Origin: Lachnospiraceae bacterium | Lineage (GTDB): Bacteria > Bacillota_A > Clostridia > Lachnospirales > Lachnospiraceae | DNA: 9,516 bases | Direction: 5' to 3' | Assembly: GCA_024684065.1 (NCBI GenBank) | Contig: JAIKXO010000137.1 | Coordinates: 1 to 9,516 of the forward strand | Shown here: positions 1 through 5,731 of the stretch, in pieces | Numbering within the stretch: position 1 is the stretch's first letter | Layout of the letters: each line of letters begins with the position of its first letter | Notes under the pieces: generated by a model | Told to the model about the DNA's origin: nothing | Databases searched by the model: none | What the model saw: only the letters and a program-made list of their open reading frames with translations | Program-made: the position numbers and the translations under genes

Positions 1-52
1 CGGGCCATACAAGATCCTTCGGGTCCAATATGTATGAAAGATAAGCCTTCAC
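1..52 (-). CDS. 5' end of a divergent gene cut by the window edge (unknown product)
   Basis: On the minus strand a GTG at 52-50 opens a frame that runs off the window with no stop; the 17 codons read VKAYLSYILDPKDLVWP. A strong AGGAGG with 7 nt spacing sits just upstream (about 60-65) and a good promoter lies at 164-192, so the start is well supported although the product is not. The peptide is too short to identify. The 'LD...DLVWP' pattern is loosely like the beginning of cyclase/kynurenine-formamidase-type hydrolases, but this is only a guess. Its promoter region carries the same repeats as that of the neighbouring GntR gene, so it is probably a target of that regulator, perhaps an enzyme for the compound the locus handles. 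Confidence 0.7.
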   Translation of the reverse strand, partial: MKAYLSYILDPKDLVWP

Positions 53-128
53 TTTATATCCTCCTTTTCTTTTTGATATTCCGGTCACAGTCTGTTTGCG
101 AAAAAGTTCTTTCGGCTGCAGGCAGACG

Positions 129-154
129 GCTGTATGCTGTATGCTGTAATACAG
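129..154. promoter_or_regulatory. Putative GntR (FadR-subfamily) operator, left copy
   Basis: Contains the odd-centred perfect palindrome CTGTAATACAG (144-154) preceded by two tandem TGTATGC units (131-137, 138-144). In the sense of the leftward transcript this reads as repeated ATACAGC. GT-Nx-AC cores are usual for FadR-subfamily GntR operators. The site lies just downstream of the predicted leftward start point, a position suited to repression, and shares CTGTAATACA with the right copy at 451-480. Confidence 0.5.
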
Positions 155-163
155 ATTAATCAT

Positions 164-192
164 ATCTTACTCTCTAAACGATCAATTGTCAA
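164..192 (-). promoter_or_regulatory. Sigma-A promoter for the leftward gene
   Basis: Read on the minus strand there is a perfect -35 TTGACA (192-187), a 17-bp spacer and a -10 TAAGAT (169-164), which matches TATAAT at 4 of 6 positions. Transcription should start near 157, leaving a leader of about 105 nt before the GTG at 52. The operator-like repeats at 129-154 lie immediately downstream of that start point. Confidence 0.65.
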
Positions 193-228
193 GCAGGCCT
201 CTGTGCTTCGGTACATATAAGCTGAACA

Positions 229-296
229 GCGCTTTTTCAGGGTTCAGGACTGTACATTTACCGCATGGATACGGATAAGCCCCCTGAAAACAGCGC
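229..296. repeat. Imperfect inverted repeat between the divergent promoters
   Basis: Arm 229-242 (GCGCTTTTTCAGGG) is complementary to arm 282-296 (CCCTGAAAACAGCGC) apart from one unpaired base, with a spacer of about 39 nt. It lies upstream of both divergent promoters, so it is probably not transcribed from either, and neither arm is followed by a T-run. It could be a binding site for a looping regulator or a leftover of an older terminator. The rest of the 193-404 stretch shows no gene that I can support. Confidence 0.35.
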
Positions 297-404
297 CGGC
301 CGGTCAGGCTTCAATAACGCAGGTGATGCAGCTTTCAGGGCCGATCCACCGGAGGCATAACAGTCAACGGCTGTTTATCATTGATGTTTAGCATAAAAAA
401 TTCT

Positions 405-433
405 TTGACATGTCGGAATTATGTGTATATAAT
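405..433 (+). promoter_or_regulatory. Consensus sigma-A promoter for the gntR gene
   Basis: Perfect -35 TTGACA (405-410), 17-bp spacer and perfect -10 TATAAT (428-433). The start point should be near 440, giving a leader of about 93 nt to the ATG at 533. Such a strong promoter in front of a regulator gene suggests tight repression, consistent with the repeat cluster at 451-480 just downstream of the start point. Confidence 0.8.
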
Positions 434-450
434 AAATTCATATACCTATT

Positions 451-480
451 ATACAGCTATACAGTTATACTGTAATACAA
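451..480. promoter_or_regulatory. Putative GntR operator, right copy, with 8-bp periodic ATAC repeats
   Basis: The word ATAC recurs at 451, 459, 467 and 475, exactly every 8 bp. Overlapping palindromes are present: TACAGT-TAT-ACTGTA (460-474) and CTGTAATACAA (470-480), the second sharing 10 bases with the left operator. The array starts about 11 bp after the predicted transcription start of the gntR gene. This fits autoregulation by a dimeric FadR-type protein, possibly bound in more than one register. Confidence 0.5.
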
Positions 481-532
481 TCAAACCGTTTGCTTTTGAC
501 CTGAATAAATTAAAAGACTATAAACCGTTCAG

Positions 533-1228
533 ATGACTATCATGAATATACAACCGATACAGAAAGTAAATGCAGTGGAACAGGTATTCGAGCAGATGCA
601 GGGGCTTCTTATAGAAGGCAACTGGCGATCGGGCGACAAGCTGCCCTCCGAGAACGAGCTTTCCGCCACCTTCGGAGTCAGCAGAATGACCATCCGTCAG
701 TCAATGCAGAAGCTCAAGGCTCTGGGACTTATCGAGACCCGCACGGGCTCGGGCTCTTTCGTAAGAGAGCCCGCTCCCGAGGATTCCCTTAACGAGCTCA
801 TACCTCTTATGTATATTGGAAAGCCCTCGCAGAGGCATGTCTTCCAGTTCAGAGAGATGATAGATTCGGAAAGCGCGAGGATCGCGACACCCTTAGCCGA
901 TTTCAGGAATCTCCGCCAGCTGGAGGAGCTTCTGGAAAAAATGAAAAAAGCTTCCGATGAAGATGACAGGGCGGCATTTTCCAAATACGACCTGAACTAC
1001 CATATGACCATCGTCAAACTGACCGGAAATCCGATGATAATCAAAGCCTATGACATACTGAGAACCGCCCTTAAGGAGTCTATGTTTGACGTTATCGAAA
1101 AGATGAGATATACGCCGGCTCTTAATTATCACCGTAAGATCCTTGACGCGATGAAGGCCAGGGACGCGGTTCTGGCGGAAAGCATCATGCGCGAGCATAT
1201 AAGACAGAATTATGAATATTTCGGATAG
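533..1228 (+). CDS. GntR-family transcriptional regulator, FadR subfamily (FCD domain)
   Basis: A 231-residue DNA-binding regulator, the usual length for the subfamily. Residues 12-80 form the GntR winged helix-turn-helix, with LPSENELSATFGVSRMTIR as the recognisable core and the TGSGSFV wing after it. Residues about 100-224 form the all-helical FCD effector domain. D153, H157 (D-x3-H), H200 and H222 are placed like the metal-binding residues of this domain, whose ligands are often sugar acids or other carboxylates. The start is uncertain: ATG 533 and ATG 542 are both possible and neither has a convincing Shine-Dalgarno, so translation may be weak. The gene is divergent from the gene at the left edge, and repeat clusters lie behind both promoters, so it probably regulates itself and that gene. 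Whether it also touches the downstream transporter cannot be seen. Family call is firm; ligand unknown. Confidence 0.93.
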   Translation: MTIMNIQPIQKVNAVEQVFEQMQGLLIEGNWRSGDKLPSENELSATFGVSRMTIRQSMQKLKALGLIETRTGSGSFVREPAPEDSLNELIPLMYIGKPSQRHVFQFREMIDSESARIATPLADFRNLRQLEELLEKMKKASDEDDRAAFSKYDLNYHMTIVKLTGNPMIIKAYDILRTALKESMFDVIEKMRYTPALNYHRKILDAMKARDAVLAESIMREHIRQNYEYFG

Positions 1229-1399
1229 GCTGATATTAACCTGTGTATGCTATGCTCTGCCACGGCACTGCGCCGGTCTGCAGGGCAGATCATGCGCTTT
1301 GGCATAAACGTAAGTTTATGCCGGTCTGAGCCGTCTTACTGACCGGATCATTTCCTTTCCTGAGGATTTCCCGAGGCTGCCTGCAATGGTAAAAGCCTC
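1229..1399. other. Hairpin-rich non-coding spacer after gntR
   Basis: No gene is supported here. Several inverted repeats are visible: TCTGCC (1256-1261) with GGCAGA (1284-1289); the perfect palindrome at 1301-1322; and CCGGTC (1321-1326) with GACCGG (1341-1346). CCGGTCTG also occurs as a direct repeat at 1273 and 1321. None is followed by a T-run on either strand, so a classical terminator for gntR is not evident, although one of these structures may end its transcript. Confidence 0.4.
1301..1322. repeat. 22-bp perfect palindrome (9-bp arms, 4-nt centre)
   Basis: GGCATAAAC (1301-1309) is exactly complementary to GTTTATGCC (1314-1322) around GTAA. As RNA this would be a stable 9-bp hairpin with a tetraloop; as DNA it has the size and symmetry of a dimeric operator. 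With no following U-run it is not a standard terminator. It lies 79 bp after gntR and about 310 bp before the kinase gene. Confidence 0.55.
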
Positions 1400-1570
1400 C
1401 GCATTCCTGTAAATGATCTCCTGTTTCCGCCTGAAACCCCGTATCAAATATATGGATAATCTGCAGATTTTTTGATAAAATATATGAGAAAACTATTGAC
1501 GGGATATTAAAGGACGAGGTTGGAAAGGTGTTTGCCGGGGTTTCAGAGGACACAGGAGTCTTTAAATGCG
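1400..1570. repeat. Long degenerate inverted repeat upstream of the kinase gene
   Basis: Arm 1418-1441 and arm 1536-1558 are complementary at about 21 of 24 positions. The perfect core is CTGAAACCCCG (1431-1441) with CGGGGTTTCAG (1536-1546), and CTCCTGT (1418-1424) pairs with ACAGGAG (1552-1558). Weaker matching continues out to CGCAT (1400-1404) and ATGCG (1566-1570). The spacer is 94 nt. It could fold as a long leader hairpin or be an old inverted duplication; the right arm lies inside the possible gene remnant at 1435-1623. Confidence 0.45.
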
Positions 1571-1623
1571 ACAATGAGAGTCGTAAATATTTCAGGAGAT
1601 TTACTGACAGCTTAAACAGCTGA
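1435..1623 (+). pseudogene. Possible C-terminal remnant of a lost gene upstream of the kinase
   Basis: A stop-free frame of 62 codons with no usable start ends at TGA 1621-1623, only 11 nt before the kinase ATG, the spacing expected of an operon neighbour. The peptide is protein-like, with a segment reading YEKTIDGILKDEVGKVFAGV, then a charged tail ending DSLNS. In related bacteria a solute-binding protein gene often precedes a YesM/YesN pair, and the 'IL-DE---FAG' pattern is loosely like the C-terminus of family 1 extracellular solute-binding proteins; that identity is a guess. The adjacent frame is also open from about 1550 to a TAA at 1613-1615, so a frameshift is possible. It may equally be a chance open frame in leader DNA. 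Confidence 0.28.
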
Positions 1624-1634
1624 GGGCCGGGGAC

Positions 1635-3317
1635 ATGACCCAGAAGATAAAAAACAGCCTTTTGCTACAGCTTATCTGTATTGTCCTTGCCATTCTGGCC
1701 GTTCTGTCGGTTACCCTTTATGCCTCCTATTTTTATGTAAGGCAGACTACGCATAATTATGTAGAGGCCCTGTCGGACAGTTTGCTTAAACAGGCGGATA
1801 ATGCCCTCGGACAATATAGAGAGAATCTCAGGTATAATGCGGAGATGCTTTGCCGCCCGTTCAGCAAAGACGATATAAATACTTTTACGGGAGAGGAACT
1901 GGAGGAACAGATCGCATCAGATTATTACCAGCTTACCCTCGAAAACAGAGAAGTTTCCTCAATGATCCTTTTTGACAGCGGCATGAATGCTGTCCTGACT
2001 CTGGGGAAGCCCGTGACCCTGCCGGAAAGACAGGCTTACCTTCGAAGCTGGGAGGCCTTCAACGCTGATCACTATTATTCGGATTCCAACAGCTCCTTTT
2101 ACGGCTTCTATTATCCAATCTACAGCCGGATCGATGAACAGGCCGGCCAGCGCGGTATGTGCGTTTTCATTCTCGAACCATGGAGAATTGACGGCGTGCT
2201 TCATAATATCATGTTCAACAATACGTCCGCGATGCTCTTAAGCGATCCCCGAAACTCGGATCTGTCGTTCTATACCTTTGGAAATGTCCCGCCTGATACC
2301 TCAATGGATGAATTAAAGCAAAATAAAGATTTTGTTTACAGGGAAGGCAACTGGCAGAACGGGATCCGGATAGCCATAGCGGTTTCCGTATCGGAAAACA
2401 CCTCAGGAAGCGAAGCCATTGTAAAGCTTATCATTTTTGCGTCGGCCCTGAGCCTGCTTTTTCTTGCGGTGATCATTTTCTTTTCATATTATCAGATGGC
2501 GAAGCCCATACGTGTCATCGCCATGTTTATCGACAATTCGATCACTCATCCGGAGAGAAGGCTCAGGCTTGAAAGAACAGATGAGATCGGAACGGTCGCG
2601 GCAAGTCTTGATCATATGCTCGACGACAACCAGCGTATGATAGAGGAGATCAAAGACAGCAAGATCAGGCTTTACGAAACGCAGCTTGCCCAGCAGAAGA
2701 TGGAGATCTTAGCATACCGGAATCAGATAAACCCGCATTTTTTATATAATACGCTTTCATGCATGAGAGACATGGCTCTCATAAACGATCAGGACAGCAT
2801 CGCAGAGATGGCCATGGCTCTTTCCGACATCTTCCGGTATGCGGTTAAGGCCAGCAATATCGTGACGGTCCGTGATGAAATATCATATATAGAAAAATAC
2901 TCAAAAATAATAGACTACCGCTTCATGGGAAGGATTAAGATAACCTCAGATGCCGACCCTGAAGTTCTTGATAAGCCTATGATCAGATTCCTTTTACAGC
3001 CGTTAGTTGAAAACTCCGTTTTCCATGGGCTGGAAAGGAAAATGGGCGAAGGCTTCGTCAGGGTTCTTGTTTCAGAAAACGATAACAGGATCGAACTGAA
3101 GGTTGAGGATAACGGCTGCGGAATGGATGAGGACACCTTGAAAAAACTGAATGAGCAGTTCGAAAATCAGAAGGAAAGCAACGGTATCGGGATGTCAAAC
3201 ATTGTCCAGCGCCTCAGGCTGTTTTACGGTGATGATTATACCTTCAGGGCACAAAGCGTTGTAGATGAGGGCACGGTCATATGGATGTCTGTGCCCGATC
3301 ATATGAAAGAGATATGA
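1635..3317 (+). CDS. YesM-type sensor histidine kinase (two TM, HAMP, His_kinase/HATPase)
   Basis: A 560-residue membrane sensor kinase. TM1 is at about residues 9-31, followed by an extracellular sensor region of about 230 residues (32-262) of the size of a double Cache domain, then TM2 at about 264-286. A HAMP-like linker (288-340, including the DEIG at 316-319) leads into the kinase core. INPHFLYNTL carries the phosphoacceptor H368. The N-box is LLQPLVENSVFHG with N460; the ATP-binding motifs are EDNGCGM (491-497) and NGIGMSNI (516-523). These place it in the YesM/LytS-like group that pairs with AraC-type regulators, as the next gene indeed encodes. ATG 1635 is chosen because TM1 begins directly after it; its Shine-Dalgarno (GAGGG at 1622-1626) is modest. 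It likely senses a sugar, directly or through a binding protein; no intact partner binding protein is next to it. Confidence 0.95.
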   Translation: MTQKIKNSLLLQLICIVLAILAVLSVTLYASYFYVRQTTHNYVEALSDSLLKQADNALGQYRENLRYNAEMLCRPFSKDDINTFTGEELEEQIASDYYQLTLENREVSSMILFDSGMNAVLTLGKPVTLPERQAYLRSWEAFNADHYYSDSNSSFYGFYYPIYSRIDEQAGQRGMCVFILEPWRIDGVLHNIMFNNTSAMLLSDPRNSDLSFYTFGNVPPDTSMDELKQNKDFVYREGNWQNGIRIAIAVSVSENTSGSEAIVKLIIFASALSLLFLAVIIFFSYYQMAKPIRVIAMFIDNSITHPERRLRLERTDEIGTVAASLDHMLDDNQRMIEEIKDSKIRLYETQLAQQKMEILAYRNQINPHFLYNTLSCMRDMALINDQDSIAEMAMALSDIFRYAVKASNIVTVRDEISYIEKYSKIIDYRFMGRIKITSDADPEVLDKPMIRFLLQPLVENSVFHGLERKMGEGFVRVLVSENDNRIELKVEDNGCGMDEDTLKKLNEQFENQKESNGIGMSNIVQRLRLFYGDDYTFRAQSVVDEGTVIWMSVPDHMKEI

Positions 3318-3359
3318 AGAGCCGCATTTGCGAATCTGAAATTTCGGGGATCATATAAG

Positions 3360-4082
3360 ATGTTGAATGTTTATATTGCGGATGACGAAGTATGGATAAC
3401 GCTGGGACTTAAGAAATTGCTTGAAAAGATCGGCGCTGATGCGTGGGTGGTCGGAATGGCAAATAACGGGCTGACGGCTAAGGAGGAGATCGCGCATTTT
3501 AAGCCGGATGTCGTTTTTACGGACATAAGGATGCCCGGTCTTTCGGGCCTGGAACTTTTACAGGCGATCCCTCAGGTATCTCCCGATACAAAGGTGATAA
3601 TCATAACAGGCTTTGCCGAATTTGCCTATGCAAAGGAGGCGCTTAAGTACCACGCCTTTGATTATCTGTTAAAGCCTATCAAGGAAGAAGAACTTATCAG
3701 AGTGATAAATGCCATTAAGAGCGAACAGGGGGAGGCTTCCCCTGAGGAGGACATAACGCCTGTCTATGATAAAATGATCGATAATGTGATCAGGGACATA
3801 AGAGAGCATTACATGGAGGATATCTCTCTTACATCGCTCGCTGCCAAATACAGTATCAGCACGGGACATTTGAGCAGCGTGATAAAGGAAAGGCTGCAGG
3901 TAGGCTTTTCTGATTATATATCTTCTTTGCGAATGCAGAGGGCGAAGGAACTTCTCAGGGATGAGAGCATGTCCATACAGGAAATAGCGGAAACAGTGGG
4001 ATATAATGATTATTTTTACTTTACAAAGGTATTTAAAAAGATAGTGGGGATCTCCCCAAGCAAGTACAGGAAATCAATTTGA
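3360..4082 (+). CDS. Response regulator, REC plus AraC-type HTH (short YesN-like)
   Basis: A 240-residue cytoplasmic transcription factor, partner of the kinase ending 42 nt upstream. The receiver domain (1-120) has the acidic pair D8/D9, phosphoacceptor D55 in VFTDIRMPG, T83 and K105 in LLKPI. The AraC-type double helix-turn-helix follows at about 138-238 and ends in the family-typical ISPSKYRK. The linker (121-137) is short, so this is a compact member: many YesN-like regulators have a long middle region and about 500 residues. The start at ATG 3360 fits the beginning of the REC fold; a GGGGA lies about 10 nt upstream. The gene is followed by a terminator, and the most likely target is the transporter promoter right after it. 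The target is inferred from position only. Confidence 0.95.
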   Translation: MLNVYIADDEVWITLGLKKLLEKIGADAWVVGMANNGLTAKEEIAHFKPDVVFTDIRMPGLSGLELLQAIPQVSPDTKVIIITGFAEFAYAKEALKYHAFDYLLKPIKEEELIRVINAIKSEQGEASPEEDITPVYDKMIDNVIRDIREHYMEDISLTSLAAKYSISTGHLSSVIKERLQVGFSDYISSLRMQRAKELLRDESMSIQEIAETVGYNDYFYFTKVFKKIVGISPSKYRKSI

Positions 4083-4085
4083 CAT

Positions 4086-4128
4086 AAAAAGACCGCTGTG
4101 GCCGTTTTGTACCCGCGGCGGTTTTTTT
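4086..4128 (+). terminator. Intrinsic terminator after the response regulator
   Basis: ACCGCTGTGG (4092-4101) pairs with CCGCGGCGGT (4113-4122), 10 bp including two G-U pairs, with an 11-nt loop, followed by seven T's (4122-4128). An A-run (4086-4090) precedes the stem, so it may also work in the opposite direction. It separates the kinase-regulator operon from the transporter operon. Confidence 0.88.
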
Positions 4129-4145
4129 ATGCTCTTTTTTTATGC
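4122..4145. repeat. Tandem T7-ATGC direct repeat
   Basis: TTTTTTTATGC occurs at 4122-4132 and again at 4135-4145, followed by another T7 run (4147-4153). The first copy doubles as the terminator tail. The array lies about 90-115 bp upstream of the predicted transporter promoter and may simply be AT-rich spacer, or add bendability or an extra termination tract. Confidence 0.4.
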
Positions 4146-4161
4146 ATTTTTTTAATTACGA

Positions 4162-4230
4162 CCGGATAAAAATGCCATCCGGCAAAAAAATTACCAATAA
4201 GCAAAAAATAATCCATACTTTTTTGGTAAT
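4162..4230. promoter_or_regulatory. Two inverted repeats upstream of the transporter promoter (candidate regulator sites)
   Basis: CCGGAT (4162-4167) mirrors ATCCGG (4177-4182) across 9 nt. ATTACCAA (4190-4197) mirrors TTGGTAAT (4223-4230) across 25 nt, and the facing A6 and T6 tracts (4202-4207, 4219-4224) add to its symmetry. The second repeat covers where a -35 box should be, just before the -10 at 4237. That is a natural place for binding by the AraC-type regulator or another factor. No direct repeat typical of AraC-family sites was clear, so the assignment is tentative. Confidence 0.4.
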
Positions 4231-4236
4231 AATCAC

Positions 4237-4242
4237 TATAAG
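4237..4242 (+). promoter_or_regulatory. Probable -10 element of the transporter operon
   Basis: TATAAG (continuing AT) lies 175 nt before the binding-protein start. At 16-18 bp upstream the sequence (around CCATACTT) does not resemble TTGACA. A good -10 with no -35 is typical of promoters that need an activator, which agrees with the adjacent AraC-type response regulator. The start point would be near 4249. Confidence 0.45.
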
Positions 4243-4251
4243 ATTGGGACG

Positions 4252-4326
4252 ATGAGAAATTCATTGAAAAGGATCCTGGCGGGACGCCTTGCGGACAGAG
4301 GTCAGACAGCTCACAGGAAAACGTAA
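4252..4326 (+). other. 24-codon upstream ORF in the transporter leader
   Basis: ATG 4252 to TAA 4324-4326 encodes a basic 24-residue peptide beginning MRNSLKRILAGRL. It would start almost at the predicted 5' end of the mRNA (about 4249), so it would need leaderless initiation; there is no Shine-Dalgarno. Its RNSLKRIL segment resembles RNGLKRIF at residues 7-14 of permease 1, and the DNA there matches at about 18 of 24 positions, which raises the chance of a duplicated remnant. The rest of the leader to 4400 has no other gene that I can support. Translation is unproven. Confidence 0.22.
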
Positions 4327-4412
4327 TGACCGGACCCTGAGAGAATAATGAATCATCCACTGAAAGGTGAGGAAATATATAAACTAATCTATATTAATTT
4401 AAGGAGGGAAAC

Positions 4413-5609
4413 ATGAAAAGGAAGTTACTTGCAACATTACTTACAGCAGCAATGACGGCATCACTTCTTGCGGGCTGTGCGGCACCGGCGGCAGGAACGG
4501 CAGCGGCGGCTCCGGAAGCATCTTCGGAGGCTACAGAGGAAGCGGCGGCTCCCGCTGAAGGCGAGAAGATCAAGATCGGCTGCTCGATCTGGTCATCTAC
4601 GGATGCTCTCGGCTCGCAGTGCAAACAGATCCTTGACGCGGCCGCAGAGGCTGTAGGCGCAGAGGTTCAGTACGTTGACACAGGCTTTGTCGCGGATCAG
4701 GTTACGGCATCCGTCGAGCAGCTTGCGGCAGCCGGCTGCCAGGGCATCATTATCTGCAATTCCGCTGACTCGGAAATGGCTTTGGCCACTCAGACCTGTA
4801 ATGATAACAAGGTATACCTCGCACAGTTCTTCAGAGTTGTTTCAGAAGAGAACAGTCCCGAGATCTATAAGATGGTTAAGGAATCTCCTTACTTCATCGG
4901 CGCGGTTCATGAGGACGAGATAGAAAACGGAAAAGAGCTCATAAGAATACTTACCGAGGAGCAGGGACGCAGGAATATCGGCCTGATCGGATGGGTTCAG
5001 GGAGATGCGACGTGGCTCGGCAGATGGGAAGGTTACAAGCAGGGTATTGAAGCCTGGAACGAGGCTCATCCCGATGATCCTGCTACTCTTTCCGAACCTC
5101 AGTATGCGGGAACCTCCTCTGACGGCGGCAGACAGGCAGCTGAAGCTCTTATGTCCGCAGATCCCGATACTGACGCGCTGATCGCGGCAGGCGGCAATGG
5201 AAATCCTCTTCAGGGAACGATCGCAGCTGTTGAAGGCGCAGGAAAAGTCGGAGAGATCGCTATCGTATCTACCGACTTTATCCCCGAGCTCGGCGAGAGG
5301 CTTGCAGACGGCTCGATGGCAGCAGAGTCAGGCGGACATTATTGTGATCCCCTGTTTGCCTTCATGATGGTTTACAACGCAATAAAAGGGAACTATACGG
5401 TATCTACGGATTCCTTTGAAGAGATTATCTTCCCTTACATCTTCGTAGCTTCCAAGGAAGACTATGACAATTACGCACAGTACTTCGTAGATGAGCTTCC
5501 TTACACTCAGGAAGAACTCAAGGCAATGTCGGAGCTTTCTATCGAAGATCTTGCAAAAGAAGCGGCAATTCATTCACTGGCGGACGTACAGAAGCGCCAT
5601 GCCAAGTAA
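4413..5609 (+). CDS. Sugar-type ABC transporter substrate-binding lipoprotein (periplasmic-binding-protein family 4)
   Basis: A 398-residue extracellular solute receptor and first gene of the transporter operon. Residues 1-21 are a lipoprotein signal peptide with lipobox LLAGC; Cys22 would be lipidated and anchor the protein to the membrane. An Ala/Pro/Glu-rich flexible linker (23-51) follows. The ligand-binding fold begins at KIKIGCSIW (52-60), with the first lobe including QGIIICNSADSE (110-121) and the second lobe GLIGWVQGDATWLG (190-203) and IVSTDFIPELG (284-294). The layout is that of RbsB-like CUT2 receptors. Aromatic residues near predicted ligand loops (W60, F139, F140, W201, W205) suggest stacking on a ring-shaped ligand, but the substrate is not identifiable. 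The AGGAGG at 4402-4407 with 5-nt spacing is strong. A stable stem-loop after the stop suggests this gene is expressed more than the genes behind it. Confidence 0.93.
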   Translation: MKRKLLATLLTAAMTASLLAGCAAPAAGTAAAAPEASSEATEEAAAPAEGEKIKIGCSIWSSTDALGSQCKQILDAAAEAVGAEVQYVDTGFVADQVTASVEQLAAAGCQGIIICNSADSEMALATQTCNDNKVYLAQFFRVVSEENSPEIYKMVKESPYFIGAVHEDEIENGKELIRILTEEQGRRNIGLIGWVQGDATWLGRWEGYKQGIEAWNEAHPDDPATLSEPQYAGTSSDGGRQAAEALMSADPDTDALIAAGGNGNPLQGTIAAVEGAGKVGEIAIVSTDFIPELGERLADGSMAAESGGHYCDPLFAFMMVYNAIKGNYTVSTDSFEEIIFPYIFVASKEDYDNYAQYFVDELPYTQEELKAMSELSIEDLAKEAAIHSLADVQKRHAK

Positions 5610-5623
5610 GAGGTAATTTTTTA

Positions 5624-5661
5624 AGAGCCGGTTATCGCCGGGTTACGGCGTAGCCGGCTCT
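5624..5661 (+). terminator. Strong stem-loop between binding-protein and permease genes (attenuator or mRNA-stabilising structure)
   Basis: AGAGCCGGTTA (5624-5634) pairs with TAGCCGGCTCT (5651-5661), one G-U included; after one bulged T an inner stem CGCCG/CGGCG (5636-5640, 5646-5650) closes a GGTTA loop. Sixteen base pairs in all. The downstream sequence GTTTGC is only weakly T-rich, so this is probably a partial terminator or a 3' block that protects the receptor mRNA, giving more receptor than membrane components. Confidence 0.72.
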
Positions 5662-5682
5662 GTTTGCACAAAAGGATCTTTT

Positions 5683-5731
5683 CAGGCTTTCTGCCTGATC
5701 AATCGCGGGGATCCCCGCTTTACGGCGTAAA
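5683..5731. repeat. Further palindromes in the leader of permease 1
   Basis: Three structures follow one another: CAGGC (5683-5687) with GCCTG (5693-5697); the 14-bp perfect palindrome GCGGGGATCCCCGC (5705-5718); and TTTACG-G-CGTAAA (5719-5731), which abuts the ribosome binding site AAGGAG (5733-5738). The word TTACGGCGTA occurs both here (5720-5729) and in the preceding stem-loop (5643-5652). In RNA these could compete in folding and affect access to the permease ribosome binding site. Confidence 0.45.

Noticed and set aside
384..536. 50-codon plus-strand ORF that overlaps the gntR start in an ATGA arrangement
   Set aside because: It runs through the predicted promoter and operator, its ATG lies upstream of the transcription start, and it has no ribosome binding site; an accidental frame in AT-rich DNA is more likely.
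1432..1446. Sequence resembling a catabolite-responsive element (TGAAACCCCGTATCA)
   Set aside because: It is one base too long for the cre consensus and is better explained as part of the inverted repeat arm.
1290..1574. 94-codon minus-strand ORF in the spacer before the kinase gene
   Set aside because: It has a TTG start without a ribosome binding site, spans the palindromes and inverted repeat, and its peptide has no recognisable domain.
4127..4360. 77-codon minus-strand ORF opposite the transporter promoter
   Set aside because: It reads through a terminator tail, promoter and leader, with no ribosome binding site and no domain-like sequence.
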